Part shown: one piece after another, positions 40,302-48,632 of the stretch | Layout: the number at the start of each line of letters is the position of its first letter | How positions within the stretch are numbered: the stretch's first letter is position 1 | Origin: Candidatus Thermoplasmatota archaeon | GTDB taxonomy: Archaea > Thermoplasmatota > SW-10-69-26 > JACQPN01 > JAJPHT01 | Length of the DNA stretch: 51,135 bases | Direction: 5' to 3' | Assembly (NCBI GenBank): GCA_035540375.1 | Contig: DATLGO010000107.1 | Coordinates: 1-51,135 of the forward strand | Translations under genes and position numbers: made by a program | Notes under the pieces: generated by a model | The model's input: the letters and a program-made list of their open reading frames with translations, nothing else | What the model was told of the DNA's origin: nothing | Database searches by the model: none

Positions 40302-41411
40302 TCAACCGGCGAAGGCCCGGATGGCCTCAGCGACCGCCTCGACATCCGCCGTCGTGAGCGCCGGATGCACGGGGAGCGCGAGGACTTCCTTCGCAAGCGC
40401 TTCCGCGTGGTGGAGGTCCGAGTGCCCGTAGGGCGCAAGGTGCGGGTACGCGTGGAGCGGTTTCGGATAATAGATACCGGACCCGATGCCCGCCGCGCGC
40501 AGGTGCTTCTGGAGCGCGTCGCGCTTCCCGCCCGCGACGCGGATCGTGTACTGGTGCCAGACGTGCCGCATCCCGGCGGGCTCGACCGGCGTCGTGATGC
40601 CGCGGATGCCGTCGAGGCGCTTCGTCAGGAGGGCGGCGTTCGCGCGCCGCTTCTCGTTGAACGTCTCGAGCTTCTTGAGCTGCTCGAGGCCGATCGCGCT
40701 GTGCACGTCCGTGAGTCGGTAATTGTAGCCCATCCGCACGTGGTCGTACGTGCCGAGCGTCGCGAGACCGCGGCCGTGGTTGCGGATCGAGCGCATGAGT
40801 TCGGCCATCGCGTCATCATTCGTCGTGACCATGCCGCCTTCCGCGCTCGTCATGTTCTTTGTCGGATAGAGCGAGAAGCCCTCGACATCCGCGAGCGAGC
40901 CGACGGGGCGGCCGTTCGCGGCGGCGCCGTGCGCCTGCGCGGCGTCGCCCACGATGACGATGCCGCGCTCCCTCGCGGGCGCGAGCGCCGCGACGTAGGC
41001 GGGGAGGCCGAAGAGATGCACCGGCATGATGGCCTTCGTGCGTGCGGTGATCGCGGCGAGCGCCATCTCCGTGTCCATGTTGTAGGTGACGGGATCGACG
41101 TCGACGAGCACGGGCTTCGCGCCGCAGGCGAGCACCATGTTCGCGGTGGCGATGAACGTGAAGGCTGGAACGATGACCTCGTCGCCGGGCCCGACGCCGG
41201 CGCCGAGGAGCGCGAGGTGCAGCGCGACGGATCCGTTCGCGACGGCGAGCGCTTGCTTTGCGCCCGTCATGCGCGCGAACTCGGCTTCGAAGGCGCGCGT
41301 GCGCGGGCCTTCCGCGATCTGGCCGCTTCTCAGCACTTCGAGGACGGCCGTCGCCTCCTCCTCGCCCACGAGGGGCTTCGCGATCGGGACGCGGATGGGA
41401 ACGTCGGTCAC
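40302..41411 (-). CDS. DegT/DnrJ/EryC1 sugar aminotransferase (WbpE-like)
   Basis: PLP-dependent aminotransferase acting on a keto-sugar nucleotide. The 369-residue protein starts IRVPIAKPLVGEEEATAVLE and has NGSVALHLALLGAGVGPGDE, GDAAQAHGA and the PLP lysine (about K185) in FSLYPTKNMTSAEGG; IRNHGR and YNYRLTDVHSAIGLEQL complete the family pattern. It is the last of three leftward genes with a Gfo/Idh dehydrogenase and a hexapeptide acetyltransferase, the set that builds a 3-acetamido sugar in the WbpB/WbpE/WbpD pathway. GTG 41411 overlaps the upstream stop (GTGA). Confidence 0.9.
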   Translation of the reverse strand: MTDVPIRVPIAKPLVGEEEATAVLEVLRSGQIAEGPRTRAFEAEFARMTGAKQALAVANGSVALHLALLGAGVGPGDEVIVPAFTFIATANMVLACGAKPVLVDVDPVTYNMDTEMALAAITARTKAIMPVHLFGLPAYVAALAPARERGIVIVGDAAQAHGAAANGRPVGSLADVEGFSLYPTKNMTSAEGGMVTTNDDAMAELMRSIRNHGRGLATLGTYDHVRMGYNYRLTDVHSAIGLEQLKKLETFNEKRRANAALLTKRLDGIRGITTPVEPAGMRHVWHQYTIRVAGGKRDALQKHLRAAGIGSGIYYPKPLHAYPHLAPYGHSDLHHAEALAKEVLALPVHPALTTADVEAVAEAIRAFAG

Positions 41412-42046
41412 AGGCTCGTCCTCCGCATGTTCGCCGCGACTTCGCCCGTGACGCGGGCCGGCGACCCCACGACGACCGCGCCGGCCGGGACGTCCTTCGT
41501 GACGACGGCGCCCGCGCCGACGACCGCGTCGCGGCCGATGCGCACGCCGGGCAGGATCGTGGCGTTCGCGCCGATGCGCGCGAAGTCCTCGATCACGACG
41601 CCTTCGAGCTTCCAGTCGCCGCGGCCCATCTTCTTGTCGTTCGTGATGCACGCGCGCGGGCCCAGGAAGACGCCGTCGCCGATCTTCGTGAAGGTCGGGA
41701 TGTAGACGCCCGTCTGGATGGAGCACTTTCGGCCGATCGTGACCGCGTTGTCGATGACGACGTTCGTGCCGACGAGCGTGCCGTCGCCGACCGTCGTGTC
41801 TTCGCGGACGAGGAAGGCGTGGCCCGTCGTCACGCGGTCGCCGAGCGTGGCGCGGCTGTAGACGATGCCGTTCGCGCGGAGCGTGCAGCCCGCGCCGATC
41901 CTCGCGCCCGCAAGCGTGTCGTAGGCGCCCGTGCGGAGCACCTCCGCCTCGTCCTTCCCGGGGTGGCCGACGATGACGTTCGGACCGAGGACGGTCCCCT
42001 CGCCGATCACGGACTTGCCCCAGACGACGGCGGTCGGGTGCTTCAT
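41408..42046 (-). CDS. Hexapeptide-repeat sugar N-acetyltransferase (WbpD-like)
   Basis: A 212-residue left-handed beta-helix protein. Many hexapeptide turns are visible: SVIGEGTVLGPNVIVGHPGK, RIGAGCTLRANGIVYS, TVGDGTLVGTNVVIDN, FARIGANATILPGVRIGRDA, VVGAGAVVTKDVPAGAVVVG. The ending GSPARV is typical of the WbpD/WlbB/GlmU-type transferases that bind acetyl-CoA. It should acetylate the amino sugar formed by the neighbouring aminotransferase. ATG 42046 is used. Confidence 0.9.
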   Translation of the reverse strand: MKHPTAVVWGKSVIGEGTVLGPNVIVGHPGKDEAEVLRTGAYDTLAGARIGAGCTLRANGIVYSRATLGDRVTTGHAFLVREDTTVGDGTLVGTNVVIDNAVTIGRKCSIQTGVYIPTFTKIGDGVFLGPRACITNDKKMGRGDWKLEGVVIEDFARIGANATILPGVRIGRDAVVGAGAVVTKDVPAGAVVVGSPARVTGEVAANMRRTSL

Positions 42047-42110
42047 GGTCGGGGCTGACCAAGCCGGCGGTCGGTTATCAGCCTTTCCTCTTCTCCCGGG
42101 GAGGACGGCT

Positions 42111-43091
42111 TCAGGGCGCGACGGGCGCGCCCTTTGACGCGCTCGCGACGGCGGCCTGCGCGACCGCGAGGGCCGCGACGCCGTCCTCGCCCGCGACGAG
42201 CGGGCGCCCGCCGGAGGCGCAGGCCCGCGCGAAGTCGGAAAGCTCGAGCTTGAGCGGCTCCTGCTTCTTGAGGGCGACGACGCGCTGGTGCAGCTCGAGC
42301 GGCACCTGGAAGAGGTTCGCCGGGTCGAGCGCGCCATACGTCGAGGACGAGATGACGGCCCGCTGCTCGATGTAGTCCGCCTCCACGTAGGCCTTCGAGG
42401 CCGTGAGGCTGAACTGCCGCACCTTCATCGGGGTGAGCCAGTTCACCTCGACGACGCCCGTGACGCCCGAGGCGAACTCGAGGAGCACGCTCGCGTGGTC
42501 CTCGAAGGCGAGATTCGGGGTGAACGTGCCGGCGCGCGCGTAGACGCGCCGGATCTCGGACCCGGCGACGTGGCGCAGCACGTCGATGTCGTGGATGCCG
42601 ATGTCCATGATGCAGCCCACGTCGCGGATGCGGCCCGGCAGGTTCGAGACGCGCCGCGCGGAGAGCGTGATGAGCTCGCCGAACTCGCCTTTCGCGAGCG
42701 CTTCGCGCGCGAAGGCCACGACGGGATTGTGCCGCTCGATGTGGCCCACGGCCAGGGTCCGGCCCGCCTTCTTCGCGCGCGCCACGAGGTCGCGGCCCTC
42801 CTCGAGCGAGCCCGCGATCGGCTTCTCCACGAGAACGTGCTTCCCCGCTTCGAGGAGGCGCGACGCCGTCGCGTGATGCGTGGACGTGGGCGTCGCGACC
42901 ACGACGGCGTCGATGGCGCGGTCGCTCGCGAGCGCGTCGAGGGAATCGTACGCCTTCGCGCCGTGCGCGCTCGCGACCTCGCGCGCGGCCTTCGCGTCCA
43001 TGTCGAAGACGCCCGCGAGGAAGCCCAGCTCCCGCGCGGCGCGCGCGTGGTTGCGACCCATGACGCCGGTGCCGACGACGGCGAGCTTCAC
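42111..43091 (-). CDS. Gfo/Idh/MocA-family sugar-nucleotide dehydrogenase (WbpB-like)
   Basis: A 326-residue NAD-dependent dehydrogenase. VKLAVVGTGVMGRNHARAA is the dinucleotide loop; VVVATPTSTHHATAS and HVLVEKPIAGSLEEGRDL hold the EKP motif, and CIMDIGIHDIDVLRHVAG the catalytic DxxxH region. It would oxidise the 3-hydroxyl of a UDP-sugar to a ketone before amination. GTG 43091 is the start. With the two following genes it makes a UDP-2,3-diacetamido-type sugar, a known component of archaeal N-glycans; the exact sugar is inferred. Confidence 0.88.
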   Translation of the reverse strand: MKLAVVGTGVMGRNHARAARELGFLAGVFDMDAKAAREVASAHGAKAYDSLDALASDRAIDAVVVATPTSTHHATASRLLEAGKHVLVEKPIAGSLEEGRDLVARAKKAGRTLAVGHIERHNPVVAFAREALAKGEFGELITLSARRVSNLPGRIRDVGCIMDIGIHDIDVLRHVAGSEIRRVYARAGTFTPNLAFEDHASVLLEFASGVTGVVEVNWLTPMKVRQFSLTASKAYVEADYIEQRAVISSSTYGALDPANLFQVPLELHQRVVALKKQEPLKLELSDFARACASGGRPLVAGEDGVAALAVAQAAVASASKGAPVAP

Positions 43092-43163
43092 GCCCCGGGG
43101 AGAAGGCCCCCCGGGGATGAGCGTTTCGGGATCGCCCCCGGACCGCGATGAAGGGAAGATTGA

Positions 43164-44261
43164 ATGCGGTTCGCGCGCCTGCGACGCCCGATGGCGGGGC
43201 GGGTCCTCCTCGGGCCGATGTTCGGCGAATTCGGGGGCGTGAGCCAGCACGTGCGGCAGCTCGACCGCCGCCTCGCCCACGAGCACGAGGCCTTCCGGCT
43301 TCCGCCCTGGTCCGTCTACCATCCCGTGTGGTCCGGCCTGTCGTGGCGCTTCGAGGCCGCCCGTCGGGCCGCTCCCGATCCCTTCGCGCTCGCGCTCTCG
43401 CGGAAGGCGCGCGCCTTCGACCTCGTGCACCTCCACGCCTTCCCGTTCTGGATCCGCGCCCACCTCAGGAAGTCGGCGCCGCGGGCGAAGACCGTCGCGA
43501 CGCTCCATCAGATCTTCTTCGAGGAGGACTTCTCGGAGGCCGACTGGCCTCGATGGCGCGCGGTGAACGAGAGCGTCCTCGAATCGCTCAAGGACGCCGA
43601 CCGCGTGATCGCCGTCGCGAAGTGGCACGTGCCGCTCCTCCGCGCGCGCGGCATCGAGGCGACGTGGATCCCGAACGGCGCCGACGTCGCCGCCTTCGCC
43701 GCCGCGGATGGCGCGCGCTTCCGGGCCAAGCACGGCCTCGACGAGCCGTTCTATCTCTGGGCCGCGGCGCTCCTGAGATACAAGCGCCCGAACCTCTTCC
43801 TCGACCTCGCGGACCGGTACCCCGACCGCCGGTTCGTGATGATGGGTCGCGGCGTGACCCCCGCGAACCTCCACGCGCTCACGGGCCGCGCGCCGCCCGA
43901 CAACGTGCTTCTCCTGGGCGAGGTGCCGCGCGCGGACGTGATGGACGCCTTCGCGGCGGCGCGCGCGTACGTCCTTCCCTCGAGCCGCGAGACGTTCGCG
44001 ATCGCGGTCCTCGAGGCGATGGCTGCAGGGTGCGCCGTGGTGGCCGCCCGGGGGACCGGAGCCTCCGACATCCTCACGGATGGGCAGACGGGGTTCCTTT
44101 TCTCCCCCGACGACGCGGACGACCTCGCCCGCGCCGCGGACCGGGCGTGGGACCGCCCCGAGGTGGGCGAAGCCGCCCGGGACCTCGCGGAGAGGCATTA
44201 CGCGTGGGACGCGGTCGTCGCGCGCATCGACGCGCTCTACGACGAGGTCCTCTCCTCCTGA
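43164..44261 (+). CDS. Glycosyltransferase family 4
   Basis: A 365-residue GT-B enzyme. RVLLGPMFGEFGGVSQHVRQ is the N-terminal acceptor-side loop, DRVIAVAKWHVPLL and WIPNGADVAAF the interdomain part, and SSRETFAIAVLEAMAAGCAV the E-x7-E nucleotide-sugar motif near residue 275. It transfers a sugar, probably to a lipid-linked or surface glycan. ATG 43164 is used; ATG 43191 (MAGRVLLG) is also possible. It opens the rightward glycan block that ends at 49335. Confidence 0.9.
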   Translation: MRFARLRRPMAGRVLLGPMFGEFGGVSQHVRQLDRRLAHEHEAFRLPPWSVYHPVWSGLSWRFEAARRAAPDPFALALSRKARAFDLVHLHAFPFWIRAHLRKSAPRAKTVATLHQIFFEEDFSEADWPRWRAVNESVLESLKDADRVIAVAKWHVPLLRARGIEATWIPNGADVAAFAAADGARFRAKHGLDEPFYLWAAALLRYKRPNLFLDLADRYPDRRFVMMGRGVTPANLHALTGRAPPDNVLLLGEVPRADVMDAFAAARAYVLPSSRETFAIAVLEAMAAGCAVVAARGTGASDILTDGQTGFLFSPDDADDLARAADRAWDRPEVGEAARDLAERHYAWDAVVARIDALYDEVLSS

Positions 44262-44309
44262 GGCGAAAGATAGAGACTTAAGAGTCGGCCCCCCGTTCCC
44301 CGGGCGACC

Positions 44310-45143
44310 ATGCGCGTCACCGTCCTCGTCACCCTCCTCAACGATCCGCGGGTGGCGGCGACGCTCGACTCCCTCCGCGCGCAATCCCGCCCCCCGGACG
44401 AGATCCTCGTCGCGGACGGCGGCTCCCGGCCCGACCACCTCAAGCCGCTCCTCGAAGCCGCAGCGCGGGACGACCGCGTCCGCATCGAGACGTGCCCCGG
44501 GTCGGTCGCGGAGACGCGCAACCTCGCGCTCCCGATGTCCACGGGCGACGTGATCGCTTTCCTCGACTCGGATGAGGTCGCGCCGCCCGGATGGCTCGAA
44601 GCCCTCGTCGCCCCGATCGAGGCGGGCGCGGCGGATTTCACGGGCGGGCCGACGCGCCCCCTCCGCGAGCCCCGCACGCGATCGGAGCGCTACGTGAACG
44701 ACTTCGACGCGTGGTTCTACCCGAACGTCGTCGCGAAAGACCCCACGATGACGCCGATGGGCAACTCCGCGTGGCGTCGCGCGGTGTTCGACGCGATCGG
44801 CAACTTCGACGACCGACTCGTGTGGGGCGGCGAGGACTACGACGTGAACCTCCGCGCCGTCGCCGCGGGCTTCCGCGGCGCGTACGTGCCGGAAGCGTGG
44901 GTCTGGCACGACCAGAGCCACCTCTCCTCCTTCCGCAGGATCCTGCGTCGCAAGTACCGCTATTCGGTCGGGGCGACGGTCGCCTACCTGAAGAACGGCG
45001 TCCTCGGCGCGAAGGCGGGGGGCGCGGCCGCGACCGCGGCGCGCTTCCGCCATCCGTACGAGTGGGCGAACGTCGTCGTGAAGCCCGTCGCCCTCGTCGC
45101 GGGTTGGCTGAAGTGGCGGCGCCTGAGGAAGGTGAAGCCGTGA
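44310..45143 (+). CDS. Glycosyltransferase family 2
   Basis: A 277-residue GT-A enzyme: MRVTVLVTLLNDPRVAATLD, EILVADGGSRPD, AETRNLALPMSTGDVIAFLD with the metal-binding DSD, and a C-terminal GGEDYDVNLRAVAAGFRG acid motif. The last 35 residues (VVVKPVALVAGWLKWRRLRK) could lie against the membrane. A weak TATA-like ACTTAAG (44276-44282) sits about 31 bases upstream. Its 3' end overlaps the next gene by 4 bases. Sugar and acceptor are unknown. Confidence 0.9.
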   Translation: MRVTVLVTLLNDPRVAATLDSLRAQSRPPDEILVADGGSRPDHLKPLLEAAARDDRVRIETCPGSVAETRNLALPMSTGDVIAFLDSDEVAPPGWLEALVAPIEAGAADFTGGPTRPLREPRTRSERYVNDFDAWFYPNVVAKDPTMTPMGNSAWRRAVFDAIGNFDDRLVWGGEDYDVNLRAVAAGFRGAYVPEAWVWHDQSHLSSFRRILRRKYRYSVGATVAYLKNGVLGAKAGGAAATAARFRHPYEWANVVVKPVALVAGWLKWRRLRKVKP

Positions 45144-46168
45144 AGGTCGCCCTCGTCGGCGCGGGCCGGATCCCCATCCCGCCCCCCGGGTACGGCGCGG
45201 TCGAGAAGCACATCGCGAACCTCGCCGAGGCGCTCCGGGCGCGCGGCCACGAGGTCCACGTCGTGAACGAGGCCCTTGGCGAATCGGGCGACGCCGAATA
45301 CCGTTTCGCGCTGAAGGCGCGCCGCGCTGTCGCGGGGCTCGCGCCCGACGTCGTCCACGTGCACACGCCGGGCGTCGCGCTCGTCTTCTCGCTCCTCGGT
45401 CCGAAGCGGTTCGTCTTCACGACGCACAGCCGCCACTGGACGACGGTCGAGGGGTGGCGCGAGCGGGTCGGCTTCGCGCTCGAGCGCCGCGCCGTCCGCA
45501 ACGCGGCGCGCGCGATCGCCGTTTCGCCGGAGGTGGGCGCGCTCGCGGGCGAGCGCCTCGGGGTGCGCGCCGCGGTGATACCCAACGGCGTCGACGTCGA
45601 GCGCTACGCGCCGGACGCCTCGAAGCGGGTCGAAGGCCTCGTCGTGGGCGTCGGCGAGGTGGCGCGCCACAAGCGATGGCATCTCGCGGCGCGCGCCCTC
45701 AAGGGTACGGGGCTCTCGCTCGCCGTCGCGGGCCCGATCCGCGACCCCGCCTACGCGAACGAGATCGAGGCCGAGGGCGGGCATACGCGGCTTCTCGGGC
45801 CGATGGACGAGGCCGAGCTCATCGACCATTTTCGATCGGGCGTCGCGCTCGCGCATCCGAGCGTCAGCGAATCCTTCGGCATGGCGGTCGTCGAGGCGAT
45901 GAGCTGCGGCCTTCCCGTCGTCGCGAGCGACATCCTCTCCTCGCTCGTGAAGCACGGCGAAACGGGGCTCCTCGTGCCGACGGAAGGCGACGACGACGCG
46001 CGCGCCGCCGCCCTCCGCGACGCGCTTCTCGCGCTTGCCGCGGATGCGAAGCGGCGGGAGCGCCTCGGCGAAGCGGCGCGCGCGCTGGCCGTCGACCGAT
46101 ACGCCTGGTCGAGCATCGCGCGCGACGTCGAGGCCGTCTACGAGGAGGTGCGCGGATCGCGACCCTAG
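45140..46168 (+). CDS. Glycosyltransferase family 4
   Basis: A 342-residue GT-B enzyme starting VKVALVGAGRIPIPPPGYGA. DVVHVHTPGVAL, FTTHSRHWTTVEG, IPNGVDVERY and the late SVSESFGMAVVEAMSCGLPV (E-x7-E) are family marks. GTG 45140 overlaps the stop of the GT2 gene (GTGA) and follows a GGAAGG-type ribosome site. Part of the surface-glycan operon. The end of the gene holds GGAGG (46144-46148), which appears to serve the flippase reading frame downstream. Confidence 0.9.
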   Translation: MKVALVGAGRIPIPPPGYGAVEKHIANLAEALRARGHEVHVVNEALGESGDAEYRFALKARRAVAGLAPDVVHVHTPGVALVFSLLGPKRFVFTTHSRHWTTVEGWRERVGFALERRAVRNAARAIAVSPEVGALAGERLGVRAAVIPNGVDVERYAPDASKRVEGLVVGVGEVARHKRWHLAARALKGTGLSLAVAGPIRDPAYANEIEAEGGHTRLLGPMDEAELIDHFRSGVALAHPSVSESFGMAVVEAMSCGLPVVASDILSSLVKHGETGLLVPTEGDDDARAAALRDALLALAADAKRRERLGEAARALAVDRYAWSSIARDVEAVYEEVRGSRP

Positions 46169-47757
46169 GCCGCAAGTCGGTCCTCATCTTCGGCAATTCC
46201 ATCGTCGGAGCGCTCTTCGGATTCGTCGCCATCCACTACGTCGCCGTCTACCTCGGCAAGGGGGTCATCGGCCAGGTGGACGGCGCCCTCGCCGCCCTCG
46301 GCATCCTGTTCTTCGTCACGGACCTCGGTTTCCCGATGGCGCACACGAAGCGCGTCTCGGAGGGCGCGGATCCCGGGGACTGCCTCGCCACGTTCACCGT
46401 GTTCAAGCTGGTGGCCACGGCGGCCTTCGCCCTCGTCACGACCCTGATCGTGGTCTACGCGACGTTCATCAATCCCGCCCAGTTCCAGGACTACTCGCCG
46501 GTCGTCCTCATCTTCGTCGGCGCCTATCTCGCGGCGAAGAGCTTCGCGGGCATTCCCCAGGCGAACTTCGACGCCCGGCTCGAGGCGGCGAGAAGCCAGC
46601 TCGTCACGTTCACCGAGTCGATGACGCGGATCGCGTTCACGATCCTTTTCGCGTGGCTTTACGCCGCCGTGGTCTCGCGCGACGGCCCGCTCGCCGGCCT
46701 CGTCTCGTCCGCCCCCGGGTTCGTCGGCGAATGGCTCGTCAGGCATCCCGCCGAATCGCTCGCGATCGCCTACATGCTCGGGGGCGTCGCCTCGGCCTTC
46801 GCCGCATTCCGCTATGTCAGGACGGCGCGCGACTTCGGCCGCTTCAGGTGGGACATCCTCAAGAGCTACTGGCAGTTCGCGCTGCCCCTTTTCATCGTCG
46901 GGACCGTCGGCGTCGTCGGCGCGAAGATCGACGCCGTCGCGCTCACGCTCTTCGGGTCGGACGTGAACACCGGGACGTTCACGGGCCTCAGGCGCATCAC
47001 GCTCTTCGTCGAAACGCTCCCGGTCGCGGTCGCCCTCATGCTTTTCCCGACCGTGAGCGCGCTCGCGGCGGCCGGCGACAAGCAGGGGGCGGTCGACACG
47101 ACCCGTCGAGCGCTCCGGTACACGAGCATGGTCGTCTTCCCGGCCGTCGTCTTCGTGATCGTCTTCGCGAAGCCGATCATCTCCCTCGTCCTCTCGAACG
47201 CGTGGCTCGACGAGGCGATCGTCCTCCAGGTTCTCGCGATCTATTCGCTCCTCTTCGCGATGTCCCGCCCGTTAAGCGCGCTCCTCACGGGCATCAACCG
47301 TCCCGACGTCGCCGCCCGGGCCGCGATCGCGATGAGCGTGACGCTCATCGTCTTCAATCTCCTCCTCATCCCCTCGGACATCAAGAGCCTCAACATCCAG
47401 CTCTTCGGCCTCTACGCGCTCGGCGCGGCGATCTCGACGGCGCTCTCCGGCCTCGTCGGGTACATCCTCTACTTCTACGCTTCCTCCCGTCTCGCGGGCC
47501 TCCATCACCCCCCGGAGATCCTGAAGCACCTCGTCGCCGCCCTCGGCATGGCGGCGGCCCTGTGGCTCCTCGCCGAGAGCGTCGTCGGTCTCGAGCGGTG
47601 GTACCACCTCCTCTTCTTCGGCATGATCGGCGGCGCGGTCTACCTCGCGCTCCTCTGGGTCCTCAAGGAGTTCCGCGACGAGGAGTTCCGCTTCTTCCTC
47701 AATCTCGCCCATCCGGGGCAGATGCTGCGGTACGTCCGAGGGGAGCTGAAGCGGTAG
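46156..47757 (+). CDS. Polysaccharide flippase (Wzx/MATE-like), apparent ATC start
   Basis: A membrane protein of about 533 residues with 12-14 helices, of the polysaccharide-export flippase type (MVF/PST). The N-terminus IATLGRKSVLIFGNSIVGAL, VAVYLGKGVIGQVDGALAAL and GLRRITLFVETLPVAVALML fit. It should move lipid-linked oligosaccharides across the membrane. The frame has no ATG, GTG or TTG near the expected start; the next is deep in the first helices. GGAGG at 46144-46148 is followed after 7 bases by ATC 46156 just before GRKSVL. I use this codon provisionally; a base error is the alternative. Confidence 0.85.
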   Translation: MATLGRKSVLIFGNSIVGALFGFVAIHYVAVYLGKGVIGQVDGALAALGILFFVTDLGFPMAHTKRVSEGADPGDCLATFTVFKLVATAAFALVTTLIVVYATFINPAQFQDYSPVVLIFVGAYLAAKSFAGIPQANFDARLEAARSQLVTFTESMTRIAFTILFAWLYAAVVSRDGPLAGLVSSAPGFVGEWLVRHPAESLAIAYMLGGVASAFAAFRYVRTARDFGRFRWDILKSYWQFALPLFIVGTVGVVGAKIDAVALTLFGSDVNTGTFTGLRRITLFVETLPVAVALMLFPTVSALAAAGDKQGAVDTTRRALRYTSMVVFPAVVFVIVFAKPIISLVLSNAWLDEAIVLQVLAIYSLLFAMSRPLSALLTGINRPDVAARAAIAMSVTLIVFNLLLIPSDIKSLNIQLFGLYALGAAISTALSGLVGYILYFYASSRLAGLHHPPEILKHLVAALGMAAALWLLAESVVGLERWYHLLFFGMIGGAVYLALLWVLKEFRDEEFRFFLNLAHPGQMLRYVRGELKR

Positions 47758-47780
47758 GCCTCCCCGAGAAACCGCCAACC

Positions 47781-47788
47781 TTTAAATG
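47781..47788 (+). promoter_or_regulatory. TATA box of the GT2 pair
   Basis: TTTAAATG, centred 27 bases before ATG 47811, gives the last two glycosyltransferase genes their own leaderless promoter after the flippase. Confidence 0.65.
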
Positions 47789-47810
47789 AAAAGGCAGGAA
47801 TGGTCCGCCG

Positions 47811-48632
47811 ATGTCCGCCGCCCACGGCTCCGACGCTCCCGAGAGCGTGAGCGTCGTGGTGACCGTGCGCAACGAGCAGCGGCACATCTCGGACCTCCTC
47901 GACAGCCTGGTCGTCCAGGAAGGCCCGCTCGAAATCCTCGTCGTCGACGCCGCGAGCACGGACAAGACGCGCTCGATCGTTCGGCAGTACGCCGAGCGAT
48001 TTCCCTTCGTGCGCCTCCTCGAGCGCGCCGGCACGCGCGCCGAATCCCGAAACTACGGCGTGAAGGAGTCCCGGAGCGCGATCGTCGCGTTCATCGACGG
48101 CGACTGCATCGCGAATCCGTTCTGGCTCCGCGAGCTCCGCCGCCAGCTGCGCCACTCGGACGTCGCCGCGGGACGGACCATCCAGATCGGCTATTGGGCG
48201 TTCGAGGCGCTGCACCGCGTCGAGCTGGGCCACCGCGGCTACGACGTCACGTTCCCCTCCTGCAATCTCGCCTACAAGCGGGGCCTCTTCGAAAAGATCG
48301 GAGGCTTCGACGGCTGGTTCCACACGGCCGAGGACATCGATCTGAACTATCGCGCCGTGGACACGGGCGCGACCATCGGCTACGTCGAGGACGCCATCGT
48401 GTATCACCGCGCGCGCGACACCTTCGGGAAGTTCTTCAAGCAGGCTTATTGGAACGGCTACGGCCGCAAGCAGCTCACGCTCAAGCACGGCAACCTCTGG
48501 TCGTCGTACTCGTTCAAGCGGATGTTCCGCCAGCAGCTCAACTTCTGGGGCGTCCTGCGCCTCGCGAGCGCGAGCCTCGGCTACATCGCGGGTCTTCTCA
48601 AGGAGGGAAGCTACCCTGGCCGAGCCGCGTGA
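47811..48632 (+). CDS. Glycosyltransferase family 2
   Basis: A 273-residue GT-A enzyme: ESVSVVVTVRNEQRHISDLL, ILVVDAASTDKTRSIV, AESRNYGVKESRSAIVAFID with the GDC metal region, and the C-terminal HTAEDIDLNYRAVDTG. A helix-rich end (NFWGVLRLASASLGYIAGLL) probably contacts the membrane. A TATA box lies 27 bases upstream. The gene's 3' end carries AGGAGGG and overlaps the next frame by 17 bases. Confidence 0.9.
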   Translation: MSAAHGSDAPESVSVVVTVRNEQRHISDLLDSLVVQEGPLEILVVDAASTDKTRSIVRQYAERFPFVRLLERAGTRAESRNYGVKESRSAIVAFIDGDCIANPFWLRELRRQLRHSDVAAGRTIQIGYWAFEALHRVELGHRGYDVTFPSCNLAYKRGLFEKIGGFDGWFHTAEDIDLNYRAVDTGATIGYVEDAIVYHRARDTFGKFFKQAYWNGYGRKQLTLKHGNLWSSYSFKRMFRQQLNFWGVLRLASASLGYIAGLLKEGSYPGRAA

